A program made the position numbers and the translations under genes. Shown here piece after piece: positions 1 to 11,935 of a stretch of 64,000 nt of DNA; the stretch's first letter is position 1, and each line of letters starts with the position of its first letter. This stretch comes from Eonycteris spelaea (lineage: Eukaryota > Chordata > Mammalia > Chiroptera > Pteropodidae): assembly GCA_003508835.1 (NCBI GenBank), contig PUFA01000166.1, forward strand, positions 2,280,001 through 2,344,000, given 5' to 3'. Below the pieces are notes generated by a model that saw nothing but the letters and a program-made list of their open reading frames with translations, made no database searches and was not told the origin of the DNA.

Positions 1-1234
1 GCAATATACTTTTCACTCTGAAATTAATTACACTTATTACACAAATATTTCTGAGCCTCTCCTACCTGCTCTTCCATGTGTAAACAAAACAATGTACAAT
101 CCACAAGGGCAAGAATTTAGTATTTCTAAATGTCATTATCAAACTGTCTCAATTAATTAAAACTGTAAAGAATTCCAGTACATATTTATTCCTTACTAAT
201 ATATTAACTGTTTTTCAAATTCCATCCTATATGAAAGCGACTAACAAAATGCAATCTTTTTTACAGCATACTACAAACTTCAAAAGAAGTGTTCTACATT
301 TTGTCATATTTGGGACAAATTATTATGTCTTTCTGGAAGATAAAGCACACTGGTGAAAGAAATCAAATTCTGAAAATTAAAAAAAAATTGCAAGTCTGAA
401 TATTAGTCTCTCTTCTCAAATCTAATAATGCTGTTTTGGCAAATGGATTAAGGCATTATTTACCCAGTAAAATGAAGCATTGTTCATTTAGAATTCCGTT
501 AGAAATATGAGTATTTAGTATTCTAAAAAAATGTATGCTCCGTAAACAAGTGATTGTAATGTCTATGTCCAAGTACTCGTTTATCAAATAAACCCTTTTA
601 GCTTAGACTTTTACATTCACATCATGCCAGTCTTGGTGCCACAGAACTCATTAAAATGTCTTCTACAAAATCTCAACTGTACTTTAAATACATTTTTGAT
701 ATAGTAAATATGACTTTACTTTTCCAATCTCCATGAGGGGGAAAAATACCAATATTGGGAATGGTTAAAGAATCATGGCATTCCTGAATATGGAGTGATG
801 TGCTCTTTTTAAACTGAAATAATTTAGTGCCTCCCCCCTCCCCATGAGTGAGCCCGGGAATTAAGTTTAGAGGCCTTTAAAGGAAGGAGGGCTGTAATGT
901 ACTCAAGTTGTCTAGTGGGGTCTAAGATACTAAATCGGGCTGCCTCCAGGGCCCAATAAAGTTATAAGGCTCCGAGGCTGCTTAAAGCAGCAGCAGCAGG
1001 TAGAGCGGGTGGGCCAGGAACCGCGGCCCTCGGCTCGCGGGTGCACAAGAGTGGCTCCGCGCCCCAAACCCGGCAATGCAACATTCCCTTTGCCACTAAG
1101 GGCAGACCGCACGCTCTCTAGTAATTCAACACCCTTACTTTCAAACAGAAGGCCAGAGAAGAAGTTCTAACAAATGCCTTCCCTACACTGCAAATTGTAA
1201 TTCTACCTATGTTTAATATCTGTTATTTCAAAAT
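1..1234. other. AT-rich unique sequence left of the CpG island
   Basis: No exon, RNA gene or clear repeat is seen. GC content rises from about position 830 towards the island. If the island is the RDX promoter, this stretch is the start of RDX intron 1, which is inference. The short minus-strand ORF at 930-1112 has no recognisable features and is treated as chance. Confidence 0.5.
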
Positions 1235-1590
1235 ACCCCGAAGGGCCGCGCCAGGCCGCGCCCAGGCGGCGGGAACCTGACCGGCCCCCGGGGCGTGGGG
1301 GAGGGGTTCCGCGGCCGACGGCGAGGCGGACCCCGCGCCCACCCGGAGGAGACTCGCGCGGCAGCGTGTTCGGGCTGCAGCCCGGTCACGACTCGGGCTG
1401 GGCCTCGCGGCTCCCGCCGGCCCGGGCAGCGGCCTGGCTGGCCGGGTGGTCAGGGGCGGGCCGCGGCCCGCGGGGCGCGAACAGAGGCGCGAGAGGCCCG
1501 GCAGCGAGGCGGCGGGGCCCCCGCAACTTCTCGCCGCCACCTCGGCGTCTCCGGGCAGCACAGGGGGAAGGGAGGGCGCCAGCCGCTTAC

Positions 1591-1745
1591 CCCAACGGCG
1601 AGCGGATCCTCCCGCCGGCGTGTGGCTGGGGCGCTGCGCTGCGGCGCGGCGTCGCGGCTGGGAGGGCGAGGCGGTGTGGGAGCCTGGGCCGCTGGAGAGG
1701 AGAGGCGCCGCTGCCACCGCAGACAGCCCGCAATATGGCCGCCCA
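1591..1745 (-). other. RDX: Candidate noncoding first exon, RDX (minus strand)
   Basis: Read on the minus strand, this segment starts at a GGCCATATT YY1-like element, runs about 150 nt without any ATG, and ends at G|GTAAGC, a good match to a 5' splice donor (plus-strand CTTAC at 1586-1590). An untranslated exon 1 in a CpG island, followed by a long first intron, is the layout expected for RDX, whose start codon lies in a downstream exon. The transcription start near 1745-1760 is an estimate from the usual YY1 position just downstream of the start site. No RDX coding sequence is visible, so gene identity comes from synteny with FDX1. Several other GT dinucleotides in the island could serve as donors. 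Confidence 0.4.
1732..1742 (-). promoter_or_regulatory. YY1-like initiator element
   Basis: The minus strand reads GGCCATATTG, containing the YY1 core CCATNTT. In many CpG-island promoters such sites sit just downstream of the start of transcription in this orientation. It is also a partial CArg box. Confidence 0.35.
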
Positions 1746-2356
1746 GCCGCTCCTCGGGGGAAAGGCGGGGCTGCCCCGCGCCCCCCGCCTCCCCCTGCCG
1801 GCCGGCCGGCCTCGCGCCGCGGCCTGAGCGCCAGCGCCGCCGCCGCCTCCCGCGCCCCGCCCCGCCGGCTCCCCGCGCCCCCCTCCCCGCCCCTCCAGCT
1901 CCTCGCCGCCCGCCTCGCGGGGCGTCGCCGCGGGTTGTCGTCCCGGGAGGCGGCGCGCGAGGAGCCGGCTGCGGGCACCGGAGACCCCAGGGAAATGAGG
2001 CGAGCGCGGAGGAAGGGGGACCCCTTCCAGGGAGGACTGGGCTAAACTGAAGCTGCCTGTGAGGAGAAGCGGAGCCGCCCAACCCCAAGTCCCCAGTGCG
2101 CCGCCGCCTCTCCGGACGAGGGGACACTTGAAACTCCCTCTGGTGCCAGAAAACTCATTGAGGGCATCTCCATCCCCCCAAGGAGGAATTCTTCCCAGAG
2201 GGAATCCAGACCGTGTACTTGGCTGTTCAGCTTGAAAATCTTGGATCAGGAGAGAGAAATGGGCCTATCTTAGAGGAATTTCTGTTTGCAACAAAGAACG
2301 TTTAAATTATTTTGGCAAGTTTTGCCCAACTAGAAAAACTTGCTTTTTCAGGGGCA

Positions 2357-2527
2357 ATGTTTAAACTCCACCAAAACCTCGATGGATATGGCCCTATTCG
2401 AGAGTGCAGATTTTTATCCAGACCAGAATATTCGGTAACTTTTTATTACCACAAGCATTCTTTGGCAGTTGAAAGGAGTCGATTAGAAAGAAAAAGAAGG
2501 GCGGCCCCAAAGAGCAACCAAACCTAA
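2357..2527 (+). CDS. Small hypothetical ORF (56 codons) beside the CpG island
   Basis: An ATG at 2357 opens a 56-codon frame ending in TAA at 2525-2527. The peptide is hydrophilic, begins MFKLHQNLDG, has a Tyr/His-rich middle (TFYYHKHS) and a strongly basic C-terminal part (RSRLERKRRAAPK). I do not recognise a family. It lies about 230 bp right of the CpG island, on the strand opposite to the inferred RDX transcript, so it could belong to a divergent promoter transcript. The bases before the ATG (CTTGCTTTTTCAG, ending at 2351) look like a splice acceptor, so an exon might begin at 2352. The -3 position is C and +4 is T, a weak initiation context. Chance is the leading alternative, as frames this long are common. 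Confidence 0.15.
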   Translation: MFKLHQNLDGYGPIRECRFLSRPEYSVTFYYHKHSLAVERSRLERKRRAAPKSNQT

Positions 2528-3224
2528 ATCATCCTAAATTTAGAGAAAGTTAGATGTTTGATCACAGTCTAACTCTAGCCTACTCACTTTATTTAGTTAG
2601 TGGCTAGGACGAGATAGACTTATAATCAGTGCTGTGTCATCTATGCCATGCTTCCTCTCGTTGGTATTTCCTGCTGGGATTCAAAGGGCAAAACTTGCTG
2701 CGAGTATACAAACAGCAAGTGCACAAAATCAGATTAGTCTGTTTGCCCTGTTTGTAATGCTTAATATAGTTTACCTTTTATGTACAAACTTTAGATTCAG
2801 ATAAAACCTGACGCGTCTACATAACTGTTATGGAATAATAATTCATATGCTTCCTTAGCATTTGCCTTCCCTGAGACAGTAGCTTTTCCAGGAATTCTCT
2901 CTCCAGATCACTTTCACTAAGCTTACTCTTCAGAGACTTTCCACCATTGCCTTTGAGACCTCTCTGAGCAATTAAAAGTCCCAAGAGTTAAAGGCTTTTA
3001 GATTGCAAATTTCTCAAGGATGGAAACCAGGTGTGTGCTTTCTTTTTTAACCAAAAAATAGTCCCTGACCTTCTCCTGGTGGTGCAAGAATTATCCAGGT
3101 AATTAATTGTTCAGCCTTCCACATCAAGTTGCATACATAAAGATAGTCAAAGTATTATGTAAATTCCTTGTTAGAACTAAACAAAAGTATATAAGATACT
3201 TTTACAAGAGAAAATGAAAGATTC
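2528..3224. other. Unique sequence
   Basis: No gene or recognisable repeat is seen. Confidence 0.5.
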
Positions 3225-3445
3225 ACTGTCATTTGACATGTGCCAGGTACTGTTGTGAAATGCTTTTAATATAACTTTTTAATAATTGAAACATCACTGT
3301 GTTTGGTGTAAATATTATTATTGACCTTTAAAAAAAAGTATCAAAGGAGTTAAGTAATTTACTTGATGTAACACAGCTGGGAAGTGGCAGGGCTCTGACC
3401 AAACCCAGTTATATACTTAACTCCAAAGCCTTGATTTTATTCCAT
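3225..3445 (-). repeat. MIR SINE, antisense
   Basis: The order 'gtgccaggtactgt', 'ttaagtaatttact', 'acacagctgggaagtggcag' and 'actccaaagcc' follows the reverse complement of the MIR core and tail. It is old and diverged. Confidence 0.75.
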
Positions 3446-3519
3446 ACACTGAAACAGTGAAAGAGCCAGAAATTGTAACATTTCACTTGGCTATCATATT
3501 AGTAAATATTTATGTAAAA

Positions 3520-3920
3520 GATAATATTCAAGTCTGGTGAGATAAAAAGGGCGCTCTCAGACATTGTGAGTGGGAGTGTAAACTGAAACAAACTGTTTAA
3601 AAAGCAATTGGCACTGTGATTCAACCTATAAAAATGTTCATACTCTTTGAACCAGTCATCCCATATCTGGGATTCTTTCTGAATGAAATAATCTGTAACA
3701 AAGCCAAAGCTATTTCATAAACTCTACATCACAATATTTGTAAGGTGTGAAAACAAAATGTAGGAACTAAATGTCTTTAAAATATATCTACTCTATAGCA
3801 TTTTAGATAACAATTTAAATGTATATAACATCACTGATTTTTTAATATAGTGTTAAGTGGAAAAACAAGTTATGAAACTATCCATGCAATATGATCACAT
3901 CTATGTTAGAAAAAAAAAAA
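3520..3920 (+). repeat. Old L1 fragment (ORF2 3' end / 3' UTR)
   Basis: The words 'gtgggagtgtaaactg', 'tctttgaaccagtcatcc', 'gttaagtggaaaaacaag' and 'aatatgatcacatctatgt' follow the order of an ancient L1 3' end, ending in an A-run at 3909-3920. Confidence 0.65.
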
Positions 3921-5770
3921 CAACTATGAGGTGTTTGAAATACAGTTGTCTCTGGATAGTGTTTCTATGGGCACTTTTTTTCTTAATTCAGTATTTTCTA
4001 GATTACTTTGCAGTGTAGAAAAAAATTTAAGTTGATTTTACTACAATATGTGCTGTCAATTACACAAAACAGCAAAGCCACTTTTTCCCAAATGTGAGGC
4101 TCTTCTGTGAAGAATTGTGATGAACTGAGCTGTGCAATATGAGCTATAATAAAGATAAACATAGTGTCAACGGAGACAGAAAAGAAGGCAATTAACTCCA
4201 ACTAGAAAAGAGAAAGCCACAGAGGAGGGGAGAATAAAGAGGTGAGTGGTGGAGGGAAAGGCAATCAGCATTGGCAACTGAGTAACAAGATGGGGTTGAT
4301 GTTTAGACAAAGATGTTTAAAACCAGAGGTTCAGAAAGGTAAAATGAAATCAGTTTGGGAAGTTCAGAATTTGCCCTTCCTCCTGGAGGAAATAGGAATC
4401 CACAAGAGATGTTAAGAGGAATGATGTGATCTAATTTATGTTAGTAACTGGCAGTCAGGTGGATTGCTCAGGAGAGAGGTTCAGTGACATGAAAGAGGGT
4501 GGTGAGATCATCAGGGATGCCTTAGACAGACTTTTGCTATAAGGGAAGGCACTAGAACTTGAGAGATTGTGAAGATGAAGAAAAAATAGAATCTTTTAAA
4601 AGACTGAGAAGTAAGAGAGAAGAAGAAGAGATGTGGACAAATTGGGGAGTATAGAACTGAGAGATGAAGATAGACATGTTGGGAAGATGCTGACTTTTAA
4701 GTGACTTATGGGCAATCTAGGAACAAATGTATTTTCAGTAACTGGATATATACAAACTATAAGAACTATGGCAAGTGAGACATCCAATAAATACTTGTTA
4801 AATAAATAAACATACAGAAGTAACAATAGGCCTCTTATTTCCAACTATTTATTTGGAAGAGTTTTGCTCAAGCCAAGGATTTTACTACCATGTTAGATAT
4901 TAAATTAATCTGAAGCATTGCAATATATTAAAATATTTTTCTATCAGAAACTATCTACCATTTTAAAAGCTATAATACTGTAAAAATCACAACTGTTTTA
5001 AAATATTTTTACATAGAAATGCAAAAGAGAATTTTCTATTATAAACCAGGATATTTCATACTATTCACACTATCTTAAATACTTAAGTACATATTCACAA
5101 TTTGTTCAATATTGTAGCCCTCAGACAAAGTAAATAGACAAAGTAAATAAAACTGTCTTATCTGCTTTGTATGTCTAGTAAGCAATACAAATTTAATTGC
5201 TGATATAAGCTATAAAATTTCGGTATAGTCAATAGAGGTTTGATATTCCAATGTACCTGACCTGAGAGTCAGGAAACCGCAGACTTATTTCTACCTTTAT
5301 TCTCTAAGATCAAATTACATAAGTACATAATTCATAATGTATTCACAGATATGGGCATTTTAATCTTCAACAAAGAAGGGATAAATATTATTACTCAATC
5401 CTCTCTGCTTCTATTTAGTTTATGGTAAGGGCAATAAAATTTCCAAGGTAAGTAATAAATGGAATGGAAAGGGTCTAAATGAGGAAATCTATAACTTTGG
5501 CTTTATTCCCAGTTTCTACAAACAAAATAGTAAGTGACCTTGAAAGATCCAATGGACTAGCTTGTAACTTTTTTACAGACAATGTTAGAAGAAGGAGAAT
5601 GTTAATACTTATTGTTCCTTTCCCAGAGATTATTTTCGGATATAGATTTTCAAGACTAGAAGAGGATCTCAAAGAGCATTGAATCCCTTCTCCAAGATTA
5701 TTGTGAAATGGCCATCCCCCCAATCAAAATAGCTTTCTCCACTAACCATGTGAGAGCTCTAGAAAAAAAA
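3921..5770. other. Unique or unrecognised sequence
   Basis: A purine-rich tract (about 4200-4720) may be a very decayed L2-like repeat, but I cannot place it. No gene is seen. The short ORFs at 4596-4844 and 5475-5723 are not supported. Confidence 0.4.
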
Positions 5771-5774
5771 TTTT

Positions 5775-5880
5775 TTTTTAATAGACTCTCAGTTTTCTCA
5801 TCTATTAAATAAGGGAGCTGGATTAGATAGACTCTGTAAGCTTCTTTCAAGCTCTAAAATTGTTGAACTCTGACTCTAAT
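5775..5880 (+). repeat. MIR SINE fragment
   Basis: The 'ctcagttttctcatctattaaataaggg ... ctggattagatagactct' signature is the 3' half of a MIR. Confidence 0.65.
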
Positions 5881-6269
5881 TCACATATAAAATATTTGAT
5901 TCTCATGCATAGCATGTGTAATTCCTAGAATTCTTTATAATGTATGCAGAAAGTATGTACAGAGAATCACTTAGCATGGTATTTCATAATTTTTGACCTT
6001 TCAAATATCCCTTTGTTTATGACTCAATAAGATTCAATAATTCAGAGATATAAATATATAAATGATACTCACCTGAACGTTGGCACTGAGCATTCTGGGC
6101 AGCTGTTTTCTAATTTATAACACTCTAGTTTTATTTTAATTTAATCAAATCTATACTGTGGTGTTATTTACTATAGAGGAAAGGTGCCCATCATTTTGTA
6201 AAATGTCAAGTATATAAGTTTTAAAATTGTCTACGATGATTTTAAAATATATCTACAAATTATCTGATA

Positions 6270-6800
6270 TTCCTTCCTTCAAGAGATGGAAACTAATTCT
6301 CCCCATTCTCCTCCCCATGAGTGTGGGCTGAACATAGTGACCTGTTTCCAACAAGTAGAATGAAGTTGAATTAATGTTATGTGACTTCTGAACTAGATCA
6401 TAAAAGACACTGTAACTTTCTCCTCATTGACTCTCTCTGGGATCACTTGCTTGGGGCAAGCCAAATGCCATGTCATGATGACACTCAAGTAGCCTATGGA
6501 GAGGCCCATATGGTGAGAAATGGAGGCATACTGCCAGAAGCTAGTGAGGACCTAAGGCTTTCTGCTAATAGCCATATGAGTGAGCCACTGTGGAAACAGA
6601 TTAATGCGCAGCTACAGTCAAGCCTTCAAATAACTGTAGCCCCTGCCAACAATACTGAATCACCACTTGAGAAACTCTGAGAGAGAACTACCTAGCCAAG
6701 CTGCTCCTGAATCCCTGACTGACAGAAACTGTGAGATAATAAAGGTTTGTTTTAAGTTATGAAGGTTTGGGGTAACTTTTTATGTAACAATTGATAACTA
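6270..6800 (+). mobile_element. MLT1-type LTR (ERVL-MaLR)
   Basis: The order of signatures matches MLT1 LTRs: 'gatcacttgcttggggcaagcc', 'cactcaagtagcctatggagagg', 'gccatatgagtgagcca', 'cagtcaagccttcaaataactg', then a poly(A) signal in 'gtgagataataaagg' and the end motif 'aagttatgaaggtttgggg'. The 99-codon ORF at 6381-6680 lies wholly inside it and is not a gene. Confidence 0.85.
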
Positions 6801-6999
6801 TGCATTTACCTATAGGTGATTTCTACTCTAGGCTACTCCTTATTTTATTTTTTTTAAAGATTGAATTATATTATACAAACAGTTTTAGAACTGGATAAGG
6901 CTTTAAAGAAATGTTGCCTCTTATTTTGCAGAAACCAATTAGCATCTGCAGTTTGTCTTGCTCAAATCTGGTGTGCTTCCATTGTTTTTACCTCATCTA

Positions 7000-7510
7000 G
7001 AAACATATGAGCCATCATTAATACTTCTCTCTCCTTCACCTCCTGCATATACCACCTATTATTTAACCCTATTCTTTTTACCTCTTCTTGCCTCTGTCCA
7101 CTTTTTTTTATACCTATACCACTCTCAGCCAAGTCACACAGCAGTTATCTTTCTGGACTCCAAGCAATATTCTCCCAGCTAGTCATCTCATGTAAACTTG
7201 TGCCCCCTACAATTATTTCTCAGTACTGAATCTAGAGTTAATTTGTTGAAATACTATTATGATTATCTCAGATCTCTTTTTTTCTCCTTCTCCCACACCA
7301 AGATCCATTTGTTGACTTCTTATTACTGGTCATTGGTTTGCACTCATTCTTCAAGCTCAAGCCATCCTGGCCTTCTGTCATTCCTGGCCTGTTGTCTTAT
7401 CCAGACCTCTGAGACTTTGCGTACACAGTTCCCTCTGCCCCATTTACCTAGTTGACACCTAATCGTCCTTAAGATCTCAGTCATAATCAAGCCTGAACTG
7501 ACCAGCCTGC
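7000..7510 (+). repeat. L2-like 3' fragment
   Basis: Pyrimidine-rich sequence with 'ctctgagactttgcgtacacagttccctctgcc' and 'taatcgtccttaagatctcagtc' resembles the L2 3' UTR. It is heavily diverged. Confidence 0.5.
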
Positions 7511-7589
7511 TACCCTGACACAATCCCATTTAACTTTTCCTTGCAATACTTAATAGCAGTTGCATTATTAAACACATAGATGTTTTTTA

Positions 7590-8335
7590 ATTTATGCCTG
7601 CCCAAGAAGATATCGAACAGCCAACAGATATATGAAAAGATGCTCAAGTTCACTATTAGGGAAATGCAAATCAAAACCACAATGAAGTACCACCTCACAC
7701 CTGGCTATTATCAACAAGACAAATAATAACAAATGTTGGAGAGGATGAGGGGAAAAGGAACTCTCATACACTGCTGGTGAGAATGTAAACTGGTACAGCC
7801 ACTATAAAAAACAGTATGGAAGGTACTCAAAAAATTAAAAATAGAATTACCATATGACCCAGTGATCCCTCTTCTGGGTATCTGCCCCCCAAAACTTGCA
7901 AACTTATTCATAAAGATATATGCACCCATATGTTCATTGCAGCATTATTCACAGTGGCCAAGACATGGAAACAATCAAAGTGTCCTTCTGTGGATGATTG
8001 GATAGGGAAGATGCAGTACATATATACAATGGAATATTACTCAGCCATAAGAAAAGATGAAATACTGTTGTTTGTGACAATATGGATGGATCTTGAGATT
8101 ATCATGCTACGTGAAATAAGTCAGGCAGAAAAAGTTGAGAACCATATGATTTCACTCATGTGTGATATATAAAACTGAAAGCAACAAATGAACATGACAA
8201 ACAAATGAACAAAAAGTCACAGACACAAACAACACCTTAGTGATTACTAGAGGGAAGGGATGAGGGGGAAGGTAGAAAAGGGTAAAGGGGGTCAAATAAA
8301 TGGTGATGTCTGACACAATGAACATCCAGCATTCT
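7590..8335 (+). mobile_element. 5'-truncated L1 (ORF2 end and 3' UTR)
   Basis: It contains the familiar L1 ORF2 C-terminal coding order: 'gggaaatgcaaatcaaaacc', 'ctggtgagaatgtaaactgg', 'attcacagtggccaagacatgg', 'acaatggaatattactcagcc' and 'atggatggatcttgag', then the 3' UTR. The 80-codon ORF at 7930-8172 is a relic of ORF2, interrupted by stops on both sides. Confidence 0.9.
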
Positions 8336-8479
8336 CTGCCATACTACTCTAAATCTGGTTTAACCTTTCACTGACAAAGCCAGTGAGCTCCTGGGTACTC
8401 TATGCTCAATAATGAGATACTTGCACAATTGAATCTGTAGTAATAACAACAATAACATAAAGCAATTAACCACTCTAGG

Positions 8480-8650
8480 CTAGGTTGTCTGCTGAGAACT
8501 TTATTGGTACTATTTAATCGAATCTTTGTTTTTATTTTTAATTTTATGTATGAGGAAACAATTGGAGATGTTAATATAGCTGGTCATCAGCAAGGCCAGA
8601 ATTTACACTCAGGAAACCACCCAAAGCTTGCATGCTGCTCTGCTGCAGGG
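8480..8650 (-). repeat. MIR SINE, antisense
   Basis: 'tatgtatgaggaaacaattgg', 'agctggtcatcagcaaggccagaa' and 'aaagcttgcatgctgctctgc' follow the reversed MIR order. Confidence 0.5.
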
Positions 8651-8689
8651 CAATTATAATGAGAAAATTATAAAATATCTTATGTAATT

Positions 8690-9440
8690 TTAAAGTTTGA
8701 CTATTCTGGGTACTTTGCATTTTCACATGAATTTTAGAATCAACTTATGAATTACTATGGATAAAAAGAATGCTAATATTTTGATTGGGATGTCACTGAA
8801 TCATTGATCAATTTTGGAAGAATTGATAGTTTAACAATACCATTTCTAATTCATGAACACACTGCATGCCCCCACTAATTTATCTTCTATAATTTCTCTC
8901 AGCAATGTTTTATAGTTTTCAATGCATAGATCTAAACATGTTTGGTGAAATTTAATTCCTAAATTTTTGGTTGCTATTTTAAATGGTATTGCTATTTTAA
9001 ATTTCAAGTTAAGATTGTTCTTTACTAGTGTGTAGAAATATAGTTGGTTTTTATATATTAATCTTATATCCTTCAACATTGATAAACTCAATTATTAGTT
9101 TTAGTAGCTTTTTTGTAATTCCATAGGACTTTCTATAGGTGATCATGTTGCCTACAAATAAAGAAAGCTGTACTTCTTCTTTTCAATCTGTGTGTTTTTT
9201 ATTTCTTTTATTGCTTTATGCATAGCCTAAGACCTCCAGCATAATCTTAAATAGAAATAGATACCTTTGCCTCATTCCCTATGTCTAAGGAAAGCATTCA
9301 GTCTTGACTATTAAGGATGATGCTAGTTGCCCCTTATGAAATTGAGGGAGTTTCTTAGTAAAATATTCCTTATTTTACTAAGAATTTTTGTTCATGGATT
9401 TGGGGTATTTGAATATTTTGAGCATTATTTGAAGTTTGAA
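8690..9440 (-). mobile_element. L1 ORF2 fragment, antisense
   Basis: The plus strand reads the reverse complement of L1 ORF2 reverse-transcriptase coding sequence: 'gattgggatgtcactgaatc', 'atcaattttggaagaattga', 'tcttatatccttcaacattg' and 'aaagcattcagtcttgac'. The frame is decayed. Confidence 0.85.
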
Positions 9441-11810
9441 CAATTATTTTAATATAATTTTAAAATTTGCACTAAATACATATGAGTAAGTCATGTTTTA
9501 ATTTTATTTATAAAATTTTCAGTGGATTTATATATATCTAACGAATTAAAATGATGACTTTTCTCATGACATTTGTTTTCTTAAAAACAAATATTTGACT
9601 TTTATGGAAGCTTCAGTTAAAAATAGGACCCTAAATTAGTTGAAGTTGAGGACTATTTTCTCTTCATAACCAACAATTAAAAATTTAAGTATTTGTGACA
9701 AGCAGGAAAGTTATTTAAGCAGTAATTACTGCAATGTGCTAATAAACACAAATATTGAGTTTCAAAGACACATGTGTGTGACCCTTGAGTTATATGTTGC
9801 AGGTGATATTTGAGTAGCTGTGCTGTCTCTGCTCTGCTCCCCTCTTTGAGTGAGGGCCAGGCTGCCATATAAGCAAATCACCTCTTCTTATTTATTGTAA
9901 TGGGCATGACAAAGCACATATTTCAAGAGAATTGGACTAAGATAAAATCAGCCTTGATATAGACTAACGAAGTGAAAAGAGAACCATTGAAAATAAAATT
10001 CCCCAAACACTCAGAATCAAAAAGCAGATACCAAAGACCCATTGTTTCTTATCATAGGTGCATAATGTACCATTTTACCAAAATATACAAAGATGTCATC
10101 ATAACTTCTAGACAGATAGCTAGGAAATCCTCTTAAAAAAAAAAAAAGGAGCCACACCCAATTTACTATTATTTGGAAAAATCCATTTGTTTGTGTGATA
10201 AACACTAAAATAGACTGATTATACATCTGGCTAGGAGCCCAGCCAGTCTTCTGTGAAATCTAAGATAATGGACCTTCATTGTTCTGTTTGTTGTCCTTGC
10301 CAATTCCTGTCAGATTGGTCCTCAGTAGTTACTGCATGCGTACTTCTGTCATTTATCAAAAGCCTGGGACTTAAAAATCTCTCTCAACTTGTCTAAAACA
10401 ACAATTCATTTGTTTAATAAACATACGTTTGATCAAATTGTCAAGGTTCACATCTGATTGGAAAATTTCCACTATTTGTAAATAGAAGAAATGTGTAAAA
10501 CCATATCACATTAGGAAAAATTATAAAAATAGCTACATTTATCTTTGTTAGAGACATCTTCTCTGTTCTTTGATTTGACAATCATTTTAAATTTTACTAA
10601 AATAAGAATTTTCTATTATTTAAAAGAAGTCATATTTGGTAAAATATGAGATAACAAACTACAGCATGCAGAATGATAATGTTACAAAATTATGTAATCT
10701 TAAAGCAAAAGGGCCTAATTTTATATAGGAATAAATTCTCATAGAATTCCTACACTAGCTTTGATCATTTAGAGATGAAGATTTCACTATGTCCTTTGGT
10801 CTTCTTTCCACCATTTAACTTCTCTATTACCAGAGTCATAAAATTTTTCTGCCTAAATTTCTTTTTGCATTTTAACCACAAAATTTTCCAGTTCTGTGCC
10901 TTTTAGGAATAGGAACTGATTTACCAGTTAGACTCTAAACCTGTTAACTGAATTTTTACACATCTCTAAATGCGAGTTTATAAAACAATGATAGTATCAG
11001 CTCAGAAACTATCCTACATAAACTTATAATTGTGTTGTGGTTTGGGAACATGAGTATATCATAGACTAGACTGCAAAGAAGAACAATGAAAATAGGAAGA
11101 TAAAGACATTGAGTTCCTACATTCACTTTGGAAAGTTATTTTGAAAAGTGAGCATTAAAATAGAAAGTTAGGAAGAAAAAGACAGAAACTAGGATTGTAA
11201 ATTATTTACGTATTAGTATCAAATAATAATGAATTTTGTTAATGTCATACTTCACGTGCTTAGATTATACAGAAGATATTAGGGAAAGACAATATATAAT
11301 ATCTTAACATGAAGGAAAGGAATGTATTTTTTCAAAAGCTAGGAATAGGCTTTTTAAAAGTCTCTCAACATCATGGCAGTTTCAGAGTTATAAAAGCAGT
11401 TTTGTGCCCTACAACAGTATCCAAGAACTCTGTTAGCAAGACAAGATAGATTGGAAGGCAAGCGGAGTCATATCAACTTTTTCTGGCTTTCTCAAATCTC
11501 TTAAACACACTAGGAATTCACAGCAATGTTTGTCAATGAATTCTATTTCCCATCTATGGGACTGAACTCTGATGCTCTCAACTAAAGGCTGTAGCCTCCA
11601 AAATCCCACTCCCTGGGATGGGAGGAGGGGGAAAAGACAGAACAGGAATTGTGGTTGGAATCAGGTAAGAAGGTTTAATTTCATGATCATGTTAACAGTC
11701 TGAGCAGTTGTGGAGGTTGCTTTTGAACTTAGCCACTGCCCCTGGATGGGTGCCCACAGACAGGTCACCTAATCTTCTTGTGCTTCTGGTTTTCCCTTAC
11801 ATTAAAGACA
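9441..11810. other. AT-rich unique sequence
   Basis: About 2.4 kb in which I see no gene, RNA gene or clear repeat. Confidence 0.45.
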
Positions 11811-11814
11811 CTAA

Positions 11815-11935
11815 CCTTATTGTAGTAATCATTTTGCAATATATACAAATGTCAAATCATCACATTGTATACCTTTAACTTACACAATGTTATATGTCAA
11901 TTATATCTCCATAAAGCTGGAAAAAAATAAAGGTA
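11815..11935 (+). mobile_element. L1 3' UTR fragment
   Basis: 'ttttgcaatatatacaaatg', 'catcacattgtatacctt' and 'tatatgtcaattatatctcc' followed by an A-rich tail are a laurasiatherian L1 3' end. The related copy at 53740-53880 carries the same words. Confidence 0.8.

Larger units (their letters stand above)
1235..2130. promoter_or_regulatory. RDX: CpG island, probable RDX promoter
   Basis: About 900 bp of very GC-rich, CpG-dense sequence with many GC boxes stands alone in AT-rich surroundings, which is the hallmark of a housekeeping promoter. Long overlapping ORFs on both strands here (for example 1223-1978 minus and 1295-2050 plus) come from the lack of AT-rich stop codons and are Ala/Arg/Pro/Gly-rich, so they are not taken as proteins. 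A minus-strand YY1-like initiator near 1732-1742 and a minus-strand splice donor at 1589-1590 suggest leftward transcription. FDX1 lies on the plus strand 60 kb to the right, and in human the next gene on that side is RDX (radixin, an ERM membrane-actin linker) on the opposite strand. The gene name rests on this synteny, not on coding sequence. A different gene or lncRNA promoter is possible. Confidence 0.6.

Noticed and set aside
1223..2127. Several 150-250 codon ORFs on both strands of the left island
   Set aside because: All are overlapping, Ala/Arg/Pro/Gly-rich and explained by high GC content. None shows a domain.
6381..6680. 99-codon ORF
   Set aside because: It lies wholly inside an MLT1-type LTR.
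7930..8172. 80-codon ORF resembling a protein
   Set aside because: It is a relic of L1 ORF2 in a 5'-truncated copy.
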